Below are positions 16,203 through 24,765 of a stretch of DNA of 33,696 nt, piece after piece. The notes under the pieces were generated by a model. It ran no database searches. It was not told the origin of the DNA and worked only from the letters and a program-made list of their open reading frames with translations. The first letter of the stretch is position 1; every line of letters begins with the position of its first letter. Source of the stretch: Candidatus Omnitrophota bacterium. Its GTDB lineage: Bacteria; Omnitrophota; Gorgyraeia; Velamenicoccales; Velamenicoccaceae. The DNA is taken from positions 1-33,696 of the forward strand of contig JAQUOM010000003.1 in the NCBI GenBank assembly GCA_028717105.1, given 5' to 3'. Made by a program: the position numbers and the translations under genes.

Positions 16203-17474
16203 TTAAAAATTCTGCTTGTACTTCAAAAAAACGGCGTCGTTCGGCTCTGGAAGCTGTGTCGTATTCGTAATGGTCTGCTCGGAACGCATCTCCTTCTCCC
16301 CTTCTACAGACAAATGGTCCGCCACCCTGTAGACCAGCGCCGTCTTCTGGGTCACGGAGACATTGCCCGTGGGGCACTCTTGCTGTGAAACGGTATAATT
16401 CAGGCGGGCGCGCGCCGTTACCTGGGCCCCCAGACCGAACCCTTTCTTGTCCTGGTCGATCTCCAGGTGGACCTCGCTCACCCCCAGGAGACGGGCCAAC
16501 TCAGTCGCCTTGCCGCCGAAAAACAAAAAGTCCAACGCGTCTTTGATCAAATCGGCAGAGACTCCGCCCCGCGACAAAGACTCCTCGGCGCTGCGCCAGC
16601 TCCTGCCGGTCAAAAGCATCACCAGAAGCCGTTCCTGTGAAAAAGAAGTGTCCGAATCAAGCCTGATCTTCGGTTCTTTCAAGGTCCCCCTCAGATAAAT
16701 ACCGATCGCAATATCCTCCACCTGCGCAACCCCTTTAAGGTCAAAGCGGAGATCCTGCGGGTCTTTTGCGGCGAGGCTCAAACGGCCGGGCTTCAGCAAG
16801 ACAGACACGTGCGGTAATGTAAGCCGTCCGCCATAAATATTGACCGCCGCAGACAAACCGGACCCGGAAGATTCTGCCTGAAAACCAAACGGACAGTCCT
16901 CCAGGACAAAACGGCTGCCGGAAATATTTGTCACGCGGGCCTTCCCCCGGATGTCCCAGGTCCGCCGGGAAACCTTCAGGCGGCATTCCAAGCGGTTGAT
17001 GCGTCCGGAAAAACCTTCCAGTTCTTTGGCCCGGGACTGGAAAAATGCGGGCAGGTCCGTCACGTAAATATCGCGCCCGAAAATTTCCCCTTCGAAAACG
17101 CCGTCCTGATAGACACCGTCGATGACAACGCACCCCGCATCCGGCAGGATCAAACGGCCGTTATGCACCTCGACATTGAGTCCTTTCAGGGAAGGGGCTG
17201 TAAAAAAAATATCGGCCTTCGAAATCCGCGCGGCCGGGCCTGAAGACAAACGCCCCCTGAAACGACGGATTTCCAGGTCCTTGACCGTCAGATGCCCGAA
17301 TAAAAACCCTTCCATCTTGCCGATGGAATAATCCTCAGCGCCAAAGACGTGGCTGATCACGTGGCGGACCGCGAGGTGCGCGCCGGACGGCGTGAACAAT
17401 AACCATCCCAGCATCATCGCGAAGAGCGCGACGGCAAAAATAAAAAACCATAACCACGATATTCTTTTTTTCAT
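16203..17474 (-). CDS. Short TamB-like protein (DUF490 C-terminal domain)
   Basis: 423 residues. An N-terminal membrane anchor (about 5-28) is followed by beta-rich sequence like the AsmA/TamB fold and a C-terminal region of the TamB DUF490 type (for example LRGTLKEPKIRLDSD and RLLVMLLTG), ending FLKYKQNF. TamB proteins are inner-membrane-anchored bridges that help move phospholipids or outer-membrane proteins across the periplasm; typical ones exceed 1,200 residues, so this is about a third of normal length. No TamA/BamA-type gene is nearby. I chose the ATG at 17474 because it opens the anchor; a longer form to 17573 would overlap AddB and cannot be excluded. It is probably co-transcribed with addAB. 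Confidence 0.78.
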   Translation of the reverse strand: MKKRISWLWFFIFAVALFAMMLGWLLFTPSGAHLAVRHVISHVFGAEDYSIGKMEGFLFGHLTVKDLEIRRFRGRLSSGPAARISKADIFFTAPSLKGLNVEVHNGRLILPDAGCVVIDGVYQDGVFEGEIFGRDIYVTDLPAFFQSRAKELEGFSGRINRLECRLKVSRRTWDIRGKARVTNISGSRFVLEDCPFGFQAESSGSGLSAAVNIYGGRLTLPHVSVLLKPGRLSLAAKDPQDLRFDLKGVAQVEDIAIGIYLRGTLKEPKIRLDSDTSFSQERLLVMLLTGRSWRSAEESLSRGGVSADLIKDALDFLFFGGKATELARLLGVSEVHLEIDQDKKGFGLGAQVTARARLNYTVSQQECPTGNVSVTQKTALVYRVADHLSVEGEKEMRSEQTITNTTQLPEPNDAVFLKYKQNF

Positions 17475-17536
17475 TGTTGTCTGCAGTTCTTTTGCTTCGG
17501 CGTCTTTGCGCCCATACCCCTTCAAACCGCCCTTCG

Positions 17537-20368
17537 CTACCGACAGAGACAAAAAAACGGGCATGTCCTGCAATAAAAAATATCCGACGGATCGGCTTCA
17601 AAATCAGCGGCAGGATCAAAAATTTCATTCATAACGGCGCTCAGGGCGGACAGATAGCGGGACATCCCCGCCTGCCGGCTTTCCGCGTCTTCGCTTTCAC
17701 CAAAAAGGGTCTTGATCCCGCCTTTTTCCAGCGCGTCGCGCAGGTTATACAGGCCGGCGTTCATGACCTCCGAACCGTACACTTTCTGGACCAGGGTAAA
17801 ATACAGAGGCAACTGGAATGACTTAACCGCGCGCTTGATCGCCCTGCGGCCCGCCTCCAGGCCGTCGAGTTTTTCGTGGCGGACCGGCATCTGATCTGAA
17901 GAACCCGTCTTATAGTCAAGGACCAGCAGGCCTCCGTCTTCGAGCCTGTCGATCCGGTCGATCCTGGCACGAAAACAATAGGGGCGGCCGTCAAGGCATA
18001 CTTCGTCTTTGAGCGCCTTCTCCAAAGACACGATCTCTGCGATATTCCTGCTTCTCTCGTTTTCAAGGAACCTCTCCATGCGAAATGCAAGGACTTCCCT
18101 GATGAGAAAAGCGTCGGAACGCATCTTTCGGCGCAGTTCCGCCTCAAAACGCGTATCGAGCTCCTCAAGAAACTCTTTGCGGAAGGCCCGGGTGATGGCG
18201 GGCTTGCGTCCGGAAAAACGTGCGAACGCGCTCTCCAGGAACGCATGCAGGAACGTGCCGATATCGGAAGCTTCCAGGTCGCCTAAGACCTCCTCTTTCT
18301 CCTGCAGGCCCAGGACATACTGATAATAAAACCGCAACGGGCAATTCATGTACGTATTGACACTGGAAGCGGAAAAGCAACGGCTCCGGAGAAAATCCGT
18401 ATGGGCAGGCTGTTTTTTGACCCGCGCCTGGAAAAACGCCCCCTTGATGCGGAAAGCGCCGATGGGCACGCGCACGACACCGACAGCCTTTTCCTGTTTT
18501 TCCTTTTCCCATATCAATGCCTCGACAAAACGGCTCTTTTCGCGGTCGTCGCGCTCCTGGTAAAAAATATGGGCCCGACGGGCAGAAGCCACCAGGCGCA
18601 TAAACTGATACCGCTGGATCTCTTCTTCCTTCTCCAGGCGGTTTAATCCTAATTGTGTCATGACATCCCGCGGGATCAGGGGCTCGCGCACCTTGAGTTT
18701 CGGAAGGACCGACTCGTTGGCATCCAGGACAAAAACATCGTCAAACCCCAGGGAACGGGTCTCGAAGAGCCCGAGGATCTGCAGCCCTTTTAAGGGAGAG
18801 CCGGAAAAAGAAATGATCTCTCCCTGGAGGCGTGCCTTAAAAATCCGCAGGATCTCTTCCTGGGGAAAGCGTTCCCGGCAAAACGACGACGCCGCCATCT
18901 GGCGGCACATCGCATGGAGAAGCTCGACGATCTTAAGATTGAGCGGGTACTTTTCCAAGGGGCTCTTCACGAGCAAGGCATCCAGAAAATCCTCCAAGAC
19001 AGCCGCGAAATCAGCGAAGGTGTCCACTTTCTGCCAACGGACAAAAAGGAGCCTGTGCAGCTCAAGGACGGCCTTTTTCATATCTGCCCGCTCCCCGCCG
19101 TATTCCATCCTCTCGAGCGTCGCGGCGGCGCCGGCATAAAGCGCATCCTCCCGGATAATATTCCTGGGATCGATAAAAAGGCTCCCCGCCAAAGGCGTCG
19201 GGATCGTGCCGACCAGGATCTCTTCGATCTTGTGGACGAGGACGCGTGTGAGCGCCGCATCAGGGCCTAACTGGAGATTCTTGACCAAAGGATGGCTCAA
19301 CAGGCCGAGATAATCTTTCACATAATACATCCCCTCTCTGCGGGATTCCTGCGCGCGGATCAAGAGGTCGAAAAGAAAATACAGGGAACTGCGGACGACC
19401 GGATACCCCATCGAGACATTGATATCGCCGACAAATGAGGTGATCTCGGAAAGCAAGGGGACAACGGTGGCCGGTTCCGGAAGGACGATGACCGTGTTCT
19501 GGATGTTGTCCACGCGGCGGAGGGCCTCCCGTGCCATGCCGATTTGGGAATGCAGGTCAAATCCGCAGGCGATCGAGATCTCAGGCCGATGCCGAGGGCG
19601 GTCATCCGGCTCAATGGGCGACGCAAAAACCTTCTGGAGCTTATCCAAAACGCTCCACTCCCCGGCCCGCCCCTGGAACACCATGGTCGCCCGGCCCCCT
19701 GCATGAAAAGCGCGCATCACGGTCTCTTCAGTCTTGTGCAGATAAAAGAAATTGCAGAAAAAAATCTGGTCGAATTCATCCAGGCGTATTTCGGGTGCGC
19801 GCCGATTGGCCAAAAGATAGATGAATCCGCGGCTATAAGACAGGCCCTCCCGCATCTTATGATGCAGGGCATCCCGCAAAACATAGATCTGGCCCAGGAG
19901 GACATTGATATTTTCCGGGACGTCATAACCGATCTCGGCGCTGAGTTTGACGCTTTTAAGCGAAGAACTCTGGATGTCTTCCAGGTCAAGCTGTTCGATA
20001 AAACCCAGTATCTCCTGGGCCCAGGGCAGAAAACGCCAGAATTCTTCACGCCCCTCCAAGAGGAGAGGAGACTTCTCCTGGGCGATCCGATAAAGATCAA
20101 AGCATGCCTCCAGGTCGGAAAGGCGGCTGAAGGGTTCCGGCCGGGACGCGACATATTCCATGAATTCGTCGATCGAAAAAAAACGCGGGGAAAAGCTCGC
20201 TTTTCCCGCCCTTTCTGCCAACGCTTTTTGCAGGAACAGCTGCGGCCGCCGGCCGCCGAAAACGAATGCCAGCCGCGGCCAGGATGCCGGCGCATAACGG
20301 CGGACAATCTCGTCGGCCAACCTGTCGATGAACCGGTCGCTCAAATCATACGTGATGACGTTCTTCAT
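17537..20368 (-). CDS. addB: AddB-like subunit with Fe-S PD-(D/E)XK nuclease
   Basis: 943 residues. The N terminus has a helicase-like fold with no Walker A (FGGRRPQL in place of a P loop), so this subunit is probably not a motor. The C terminus has a PD-(D/E)XK nuclease: RARIDRID, then VLDYKTGS and a QxxxY motif (FQLPLY). A cysteine at NCPLRFYY and the final CRTCPFFCLC cluster (CxxC-x5-C spacing) match the 4Fe-4S staple of AddB. With AddA it would resect double-strand breaks for recombination. The start overlaps the addA stop by 4 bases (ATGA). The gene is shorter than Bacillus AddB, closer to forms in Bacteroidetes-like groups. Confidence 0.88.
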   Translation of the reverse strand: MKNVITYDLSDRFIDRLADEIVRRYAPASWPRLAFVFGGRRPQLFLQKALAERAGKASFSPRFFSIDEFMEYVASRPEPFSRLSDLEACFDLYRIAQEKSPLLLEGREEFWRFLPWAQEILGFIEQLDLEDIQSSSLKSVKLSAEIGYDVPENINVLLGQIYVLRDALHHKMREGLSYSRGFIYLLANRRAPEIRLDEFDQIFFCNFFYLHKTEETVMRAFHAGGRATMVFQGRAGEWSVLDKLQKVFASPIEPDDRPRHRPEISIACGFDLHSQIGMAREALRRVDNIQNTVIVLPEPATVVPLLSEITSFVGDINVSMGYPVVRSSLYFLFDLLIRAQESRREGMYYVKDYLGLLSHPLVKNLQLGPDAALTRVLVHKIEEILVGTIPTPLAGSLFIDPRNIIREDALYAGAAATLERMEYGGERADMKKAVLELHRLLFVRWQKVDTFADFAAVLEDFLDALLVKSPLEKYPLNLKIVELLHAMCRQMAASSFCRERFPQEEILRIFKARLQGEIISFSGSPLKGLQILGLFETRSLGFDDVFVLDANESVLPKLKVREPLIPRDVMTQLGLNRLEKEEEIQRYQFMRLVASARRAHIFYQERDDREKSRFVEALIWEKEKQEKAVGVVRVPIGAFRIKGAFFQARVKKQPAHTDFLRSRCFSASSVNTYMNCPLRFYYQYVLGLQEKEEVLGDLEASDIGTFLHAFLESAFARFSGRKPAITRAFRKEFLEELDTRFEAELRRKMRSDAFLIREVLAFRMERFLENERSRNIAEIVSLEKALKDEVCLDGRPYCFRARIDRIDRLEDGGLLVLDYKTGSSDQMPVRHEKLDGLEAGRRAIKRAVKSFQLPLYFTLVQKVYGSEVMNAGLYNLRDALEKGGIKTLFGESEDAESRQAGMSRYLSALSAVMNEIFDPAADFEADPSDIFYCRTCPFFCLCR

Positions 20369-23300
20369 AAGATCTCTTCTAATCTTGCGGTATCACAAAA
20401 GACAAGAAACCCCCGGACGCGCCTTCCGTTAAAAATGTCCGCCACAAGCTCCATATATTCCCTCACCTGTTCTTCTCCCCTGTCCCGTTCTTCCCGGGAC
20501 ATCTTGTAATCAACGACCCAGCACTCCTCGGGCCCCGTCAGGAGACGGTCCAGTCGCCGGGAACGGCCCCGCCGGTCGATCAATTCCTTTTCGACATAGA
20601 CATCTTTCCCCTGAGGATAAAAAATGGGGCGGCAGGCGGCCGCCGCAACAAGGCGCCCGGCAAGACGAAGGCATTCGTCCAGGAAGGCAAAAGAAGGATA
20701 CGCCGTCCGCGCCCGCGCCGCTGCGGCTTCCAGGGCTTCACGCGGTTCCCGGCCGTTCATATCGCCCAGGTGCGCAAGGATATGATGCATCACCTCGCCT
20801 TTCAAAAGGGCCTCGCGCCGCCGGATGAGGCCGCTGTCCCCAAACTCCCCCTTAAGGAACCCGATCCAGTCCTGATACGACGCCGCGGGGATCTCTTCAG
20901 AAAGATCGATCTTCGGAGCCGGCGTCCCCGATGAAGACGCTGCAGGCGCGCCGGCCTCGATATCTTGATCGCCCACCAGGGACACGGCCAGATTGGAACG
21001 CCGTCCGACCCGGGGGACAAAAATATAAAGCTCTTGCCTGGCCCGGGTCATGGCCACATACATGTTATCGAGCTCATCGATAAAACAACGGTGATATTCC
21101 TGCGCGAATATCCGTTCCAGTATAGGCGAGAACCGGCGTGATTTTTCCGTCACGCGGACCAGGTCCATGCGGTCGTCCGCAACCGATGTCAGGACCGCCG
21201 GGACCTCAACCGTCATCTCCAGGAACGGCAGGACGACGACCTGGAAACCCAGGCCCTTGGCCTTGTGGACGGTCAGGACTTTGACGGCGTCCGTTTTCGG
21301 CGGCCGGACATAAAATGCTTCTGTCTGGGCGTCGGCGAAGAAATCCAGGAAAGACGCCAACGGGCCATGGTCTTCCTCGGCCTCTTTGATCAATTCTAAA
21401 AATCTCATAAAAAACGCCTGTTGGTCCCCAAAGACCTCCAGGCAGCGGAATTTACGCAAGATGCTCACGGCAAGCTCATAGAGAGGGACATACCCGACGT
21501 TGCGGAAAAACTCCTCCATAAACTCCGCCCAGATAGAGGGAAACCGGCGCCTGAACTCCCGGTAGAAATAAACTTCTTCCCGGCGGTCCCGGTCCGCGCG
21601 CAGGCAAAATACGAAATCATGAAGCGCTTCGCCGCTCAAGCCGCTGGCCGCCTGGAATATCCCGCCCAGCACAAAAGAGACGAAAGACAGGTTGTCGATA
21701 GGCGACTGAAGGAATCTTAAGAAAGAAACCAACTCCTTGATCAACGCGTTGTTGCGGATATCCAGCGTCTTTTCCGACTCCACGGGGATCTCCGCGGTGA
21801 TCAGCCATTCGGAAACCATCTCGACGTCGTCGTTTTTGCGCACGAGGATCGCAATATCCGCGCGGGCGTAGCGTTTCGTGAGGTCCCCAAGAAGCGTCAT
21901 CAGCTTCTGGCGCACGCTTTCGTTCTTCTCCTCCTGCGACGAGGCTTCCATTTGATAAAGACGGACATACCCTCCGCCCCTTCCGCCGACAGGTTCCTGG
22001 CCGGCCCCCTCAAAAACGCGGATAACAGCCTCCTCGGCCGCGGGCCCCATGTTGAAAGAATCTTTGCCATCACCCCTCAAGCCCTCAAGGAAACGCCTGA
22101 GGTTCTGAGCGCCAAAAACACCGTTTGTGAAAAGGACGATCTGGCGGCAACTGCGAAAATTATGCCGCAGGAACTCCCTGTGCAGAGGGAACATGGACAG
22201 CTGATCGGCCGCGGCATCGAAGACAGACACATCGCCTCCCCGGAAGCGGTAGATCGCCTGCTTTTTGTCCCCCACATAAAACAACGACCCTCCCACGGAA
22301 AGGGCCTCCCGGACCATCCCGCTCATGTTCTTCCATTGTAAAGGGCTTGTATCCTGGAATTCGTCGATGAGATAATGCTTCAGGCGGAGACTCAGGCGAT
22401 AATAAAGCTCCGGGATGTCGAGCTTCTTTTCTCCGAACAAAAGATGCGCCTGCCGGTTCAACTCCTCTAAAAACAGGATGTCCTCTTTGACGCAGACGTC
22501 ACGGCAATCGCGCAGAACCATGCGGAAGATAGCCACATAAGAGCCGAAAACCAGCATGGCCTCTGCTTCCGCCGCCAGACGAATGCCCTCCCGGATCTTA
22601 TGCCACAGCTTCCGGATCCCGGCAGGGATCCGCTCATCTTTACGCGCCGGGAAATCTTCGCGGGCGAAAAAACCCGACAATTCCGCGACGAGAAAACTCG
22701 AGCGGGGCCGGGAAAGGAATTCTCCAAGTTTCCTGGCAAACATCGCATGCGTCCCCTCCGGCAGGTCCCGATACAAAGCTCTTATGTCTGAAAGAACGTC
22801 CTTCTTGACGCGCGCCGCATCGTCCAGCGATCCCGCCGGGACGACAAATTCCCCGCCGTAACGGTTGGTCTTGCCAAAAAGATCGATGGCCACCTCAAGG
22901 ATGTCCTTTTTAGGAAACCATCCGCTCCGTTTTTCAAGATGCAAATACTGATGGAGAAAATCAAGAAACGCCTCCCGGACACGCCTGTCCTGCGGCGCCC
23001 GGTCGATAAGCGCGTCGAGGCCATAAGCCAAATAGTCGGTGCATTCCGTTTTGATCCTGAAGTGTGCGGACAATCCCAGCCGAAAAGCGCAGCCGGAAAG
23101 AATGGCATTGATGAAACTGTCGATCGTCTGGACCTGAAAAAAATTGTAATTCCTGACGATCTGGTCCATGGCCGCAAAAGAACGCCTCCCGGCCTCCTCT
23201 TCGCTCAAGCCCAGGCCCGCCAGGAGCGCCTCTTTTTCCTGCAGGCCTTCAAACCGGCCCAAGGCCATTCTCTTCAAAAACAAGAGGATGCGCTCTTTCA

Positions 23301-23493
23301 TCTCGACGGCGGCCTTATTGCTGAACGTAATGGCCAGGATATGTTTTAAAGGCAGGGACCCGTCGGGCGCCGGAGCGAGAAAAAGAAGTTCGATATACCT
23401 CTTGGCCAACGCGTAAGTTTTTCCGGAACCCGCCGACGCTTCGACGATCCGGACTTCCGGAAACCGTTGCTGGGGAGAATGTTGGATGGGCAT
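20365..23493 (-). CDS. addA: AddA-type UvrD helicase-nuclease
   Basis: 1042 residues. Walker A is EASAGSGKTYALA at the N terminus, Walker B is DEFQDTSPLQW, and later helicase motifs include GDKKQAIYRFRGGD and TVHKAKGLGFQ. The C terminus carries a PD-(D/E)XK nuclease with WVVDYKMS and a QxxxY-like EQVREYM. Together with the downstream AddB this makes an ATP-driven exonuclease for break repair. I prefer the ATG at 23493 to the GTG at 23511. The GTG lies inside the promoter, and the expected transcription start falls on or next to the ATG, so the mRNA may be leaderless. No ribosome site is visible. Confidence 0.92.
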   Translation of the reverse strand: MPIQHSPQQRFPEVRIVEASAGSGKTYALAKRYIELLFLAPAPDGSLPLKHILAITFSNKAAVEMKERILLFLKRMALGRFEGLQEKEALLAGLGLSEEEAGRRSFAAMDQIVRNYNFFQVQTIDSFINAILSGCAFRLGLSAHFRIKTECTDYLAYGLDALIDRAPQDRRVREAFLDFLHQYLHLEKRSGWFPKKDILEVAIDLFGKTNRYGGEFVVPAGSLDDAARVKKDVLSDIRALYRDLPEGTHAMFARKLGEFLSRPRSSFLVAELSGFFAREDFPARKDERIPAGIRKLWHKIREGIRLAAEAEAMLVFGSYVAIFRMVLRDCRDVCVKEDILFLEELNRQAHLLFGEKKLDIPELYYRLSLRLKHYLIDEFQDTSPLQWKNMSGMVREALSVGGSLFYVGDKKQAIYRFRGGDVSVFDAAADQLSMFPLHREFLRHNFRSCRQIVLFTNGVFGAQNLRRFLEGLRGDGKDSFNMGPAAEEAVIRVFEGAGQEPVGGRGGGYVRLYQMEASSQEEKNESVRQKLMTLLGDLTKRYARADIAILVRKNDDVEMVSEWLITAEIPVESEKTLDIRNNALIKELVSFLRFLQSPIDNLSFVSFVLGGIFQAASGLSGEALHDFVFCLRADRDRREEVYFYREFRRRFPSIWAEFMEEFFRNVGYVPLYELAVSILRKFRCLEVFGDQQAFFMRFLELIKEAEEDHGPLASFLDFFADAQTEAFYVRPPKTDAVKVLTVHKAKGLGFQVVVLPFLEMTVEVPAVLTSVADDRMDLVRVTEKSRRFSPILERIFAQEYHRCFIDELDNMYVAMTRARQELYIFVPRVGRRSNLAVSLVGDQDIEAGAPAASSSGTPAPKIDLSEEIPAASYQDWIGFLKGEFGDSGLIRRREALLKGEVMHHILAHLGDMNGREPREALEAAAARARTAYPSFAFLDECLRLAGRLVAAAACRPIFYPQGKDVYVEKELIDRRGRSRRLDRLLTGPEECWVVDYKMSREERDRGEEQVREYMELVADIFNGRRVRGFLVFCDTARLEEIL

Positions 23494-23500
23494 TTGATTT

Positions 23501-23529
23501 ATTATAGACACTTACAAGTTAACCTGCAA
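23501..23529 (-). promoter_or_regulatory. Promoter of the addAB operon, with no leader
   Basis: TTGCAG (23524-23529), 17 bases, TATAAT (23501-23506) on the minus strand. Seven bases after the -10 is the addA ATG at 23493. Confidence 0.75.
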
Positions 23530-23580
23530 GCGCGCAGATATCTACAGTAAGGCGAGAAATTTTTTAGTTATTCACGATAC

Positions 23581-23611
23581 AAAAAAAGGGCCCGGTATTT
23601 CTACCGGGCCC
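23581..23611 (-). terminator. Intrinsic terminator after the cold-shock gene
   Basis: A perfect 10-pair GC-rich stem (GGGCCCGGTA arms) with a 4-base loop, 23588-23611, followed on the minus strand by seven T. Confidence 0.95.
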
Positions 23612-23631
23612 CTGGATTTAGCAAACCAGCA

Positions 23632-23832
23632 CTATACCTTGTGAACGCTTGTCGCCTGCTCGCCCTTGGGGCCTTGTTCGATTTCGAACTCAACCTCCTG
23701 GCCTTCCTCCAGGGTCTTGTATCCTTCGCCCTGAATGGCGCTGTAATGCACGAACACATCTTTACCGGATTCGTGAGTAATGAATCCGAAACCCTACTGA
23801 GTGCTGAACCACTTTACTTTTCCTTTTGCCAT
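23632..23832 (-). pseudogene. csp: Cold-shock protein gene with in-frame amber codon
   Basis: The 66-codon frame reads as a full CspA-family protein: MAKGKVKWFS, then [21 protein letters not shown] and a normal C terminus (ATSVHKV, TAG). Codon 13 is TAG (23794-23796), where the family normally has a basic or polar residue just before GFGFI; a single AAG-to-TAG change would give it. RNP-1 (GFGFI) and RNP-2 (VFVHY) motifs come after the stop. Everything around the gene is intact: promoter, long leader, strong AAGGAGGG site and terminator. Cold-shock proteins bind single-stranded RNA and DNA and melt RNA structure. Options are a recent nonsense mutation, suppression or read-through, or a sequencing error. 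TAG ends several other genes here, so wholesale recoding is unlikely. Confidence 0.85.
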
Positions 23833-24045
23833 TACTCACTACCCTCCTTTCTTGCCGGGATTTCGTCGATAGTAAATAACGGCAGGGAAACGGTACTGCA
23901 AAACTGCGGGTTCGCGACGCTCGAGAGAATCTTATATTCTCGCGGCGCACACACCTTCCACTCCTTTATTTACTACTAAACCCCGTTACAGAACTTTGTT
24001 CTCTGGCGGTCTGCGCCGACGGTGGCTTTCTCTAACGGGGCAAAC
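23833..24045 (-). promoter_or_regulatory. Long structured 5' leader of the cold-shock gene
   Basis: About 213 bases separate the predicted start from the ATG. A domain closed by a perfect 8-pair stem (23981-23988 with 24033-24040) holds two inner hairpins, including GAAC-TTT-GTTC. A second hairpin GAGAAT/ATTCTC lies at 23925-23941. Long structured leaders are known to be cold-responsive switches for cspA in Escherichia coli; a like role here is inference. The AAGGAGGG site directly before the ATG is very strong. Confidence 0.65.
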
Positions 24046-24051
24046 AAATAA

Positions 24052-24080
24052 ATATTACGATGGCACTTTTCCTTTGTCAA
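24052..24080 (-). promoter_or_regulatory. Promoter of the cold-shock gene
   Basis: TTGACA (24075-24080), 17 bases, TAATAT (24052-24057) on the minus strand. The -35 box overlaps the last codon and stop of the upstream GNAT gene. Confidence 0.8.
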
Positions 24081-24724
24081 GAAATTCTTCTTCCCATGAT
24101 ATAAACGGAAAAATCGTGCCCGAGAAGATGTGTCCAATAGCTGCGTTTGGCTGAAAAAAGAACGGAAAATTCCATGTGTTCGAAAAAATCCCTGCCGTTT
24201 TCGGAAGCCGTGCACAACCGCACCTCGCTCCTGCCGCAAGACCTCAGGTATTCCAGATAGGCTTCGATCAAACGCTTCCCCAGCCCCCGTGAACGGAATT
24301 CTTCCCGGCAATTAATATGCAGCGTCGCCCGGTCGTCGCCGGGGATAGGCGGCAGGCGCAATTCCCCCCGCGCGCAACTCAAGAAAAGCCGGCCGAGAAA
24401 CCTCCTGTTCTTTGCGGAAAATAAAACAGGCCCGAAAAAAAGACGCCCCAGAAGTCCGGGAAGGATCTTGACCAAAAAAATGCGCCCCATGCGATGGGTA
24501 TCCTTGCTGCCGACCAGATAACCGGCCACGCGGCCGCCGCATTCAGCCACAAAACAGGACTCGGGCTCCTCATCCGTGAAATAGCGGATCAGCGCGTCGC
24601 ACAAAAAACGCTTGTCGTCGAAAAAAATATCGGCGGGACCGCCCCGGAAAGCGGTCTCCCAGGCGATCTGACGGACCTGTTCTTTGTCGGCGGGGACGAA
24701 TTTACGGACGAAGCAATCCTGCAT
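24077..24724 (-). CDS. GNAT-family N-acetyltransferase
   Basis: 215 residues. The GNAT acetyl-CoA site is visible as REEFRSRGLGKRLIEAYL (about 142-158, with the RxxGxG/A pattern), preceded by VAGYLVGS and followed by FFEHMEFSV. A hydrophobic stretch in the middle (ILPGLLGRLFFGPVLF) is unusual and might contact the membrane or form an acceptor pocket. The family moves acetyl from CoA to an amine; the acceptor is unknown. The gene follows the PIG-L deacetylase by 41 bases and may be the last gene of the envelope-modification operon, where re-acetylation of an amino sugar would make sense; that is inference. Confidence 0.85.
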   Translation of the reverse strand: MQDCFVRKFVPADKEQVRQIAWETAFRGGPADIFFDDKRFLCDALIRYFTDEEPESCFVAECGGRVAGYLVGSKDTHRMGRIFLVKILPGLLGRLFFGPVLFSAKNRRFLGRLFLSCARGELRLPPIPGDDRATLHINCREEFRSRGLGKRLIEAYLEYLRSCGRSEVRLCTASENGRDFFEHMEFSVLFSAKRSYWTHLLGHDFSVYIMGRRIS

Positions 24725-24765
24725 AGGACGAGACCCTTCTTGCGGCGGTCAAAAGCCCCTTCATC

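Noticed and set aside
19544-20509. Long plus-strand open frames opposite addA, addB, kinase, CDF and other genes (also 4967-5941, 5981-6808, 1141-1962, 30672-31643).
   Set aside because: They are antisense shadows of well-supported genes with recognised domains; none shows a family motif or ribosome site.
23632-23832. Genome-wide recoding of TAG as an amino acid.
   Set aside because: TAG is the natural end of several genes in the window, including the cold-shock gene itself, and no other gene has an internal TAG.
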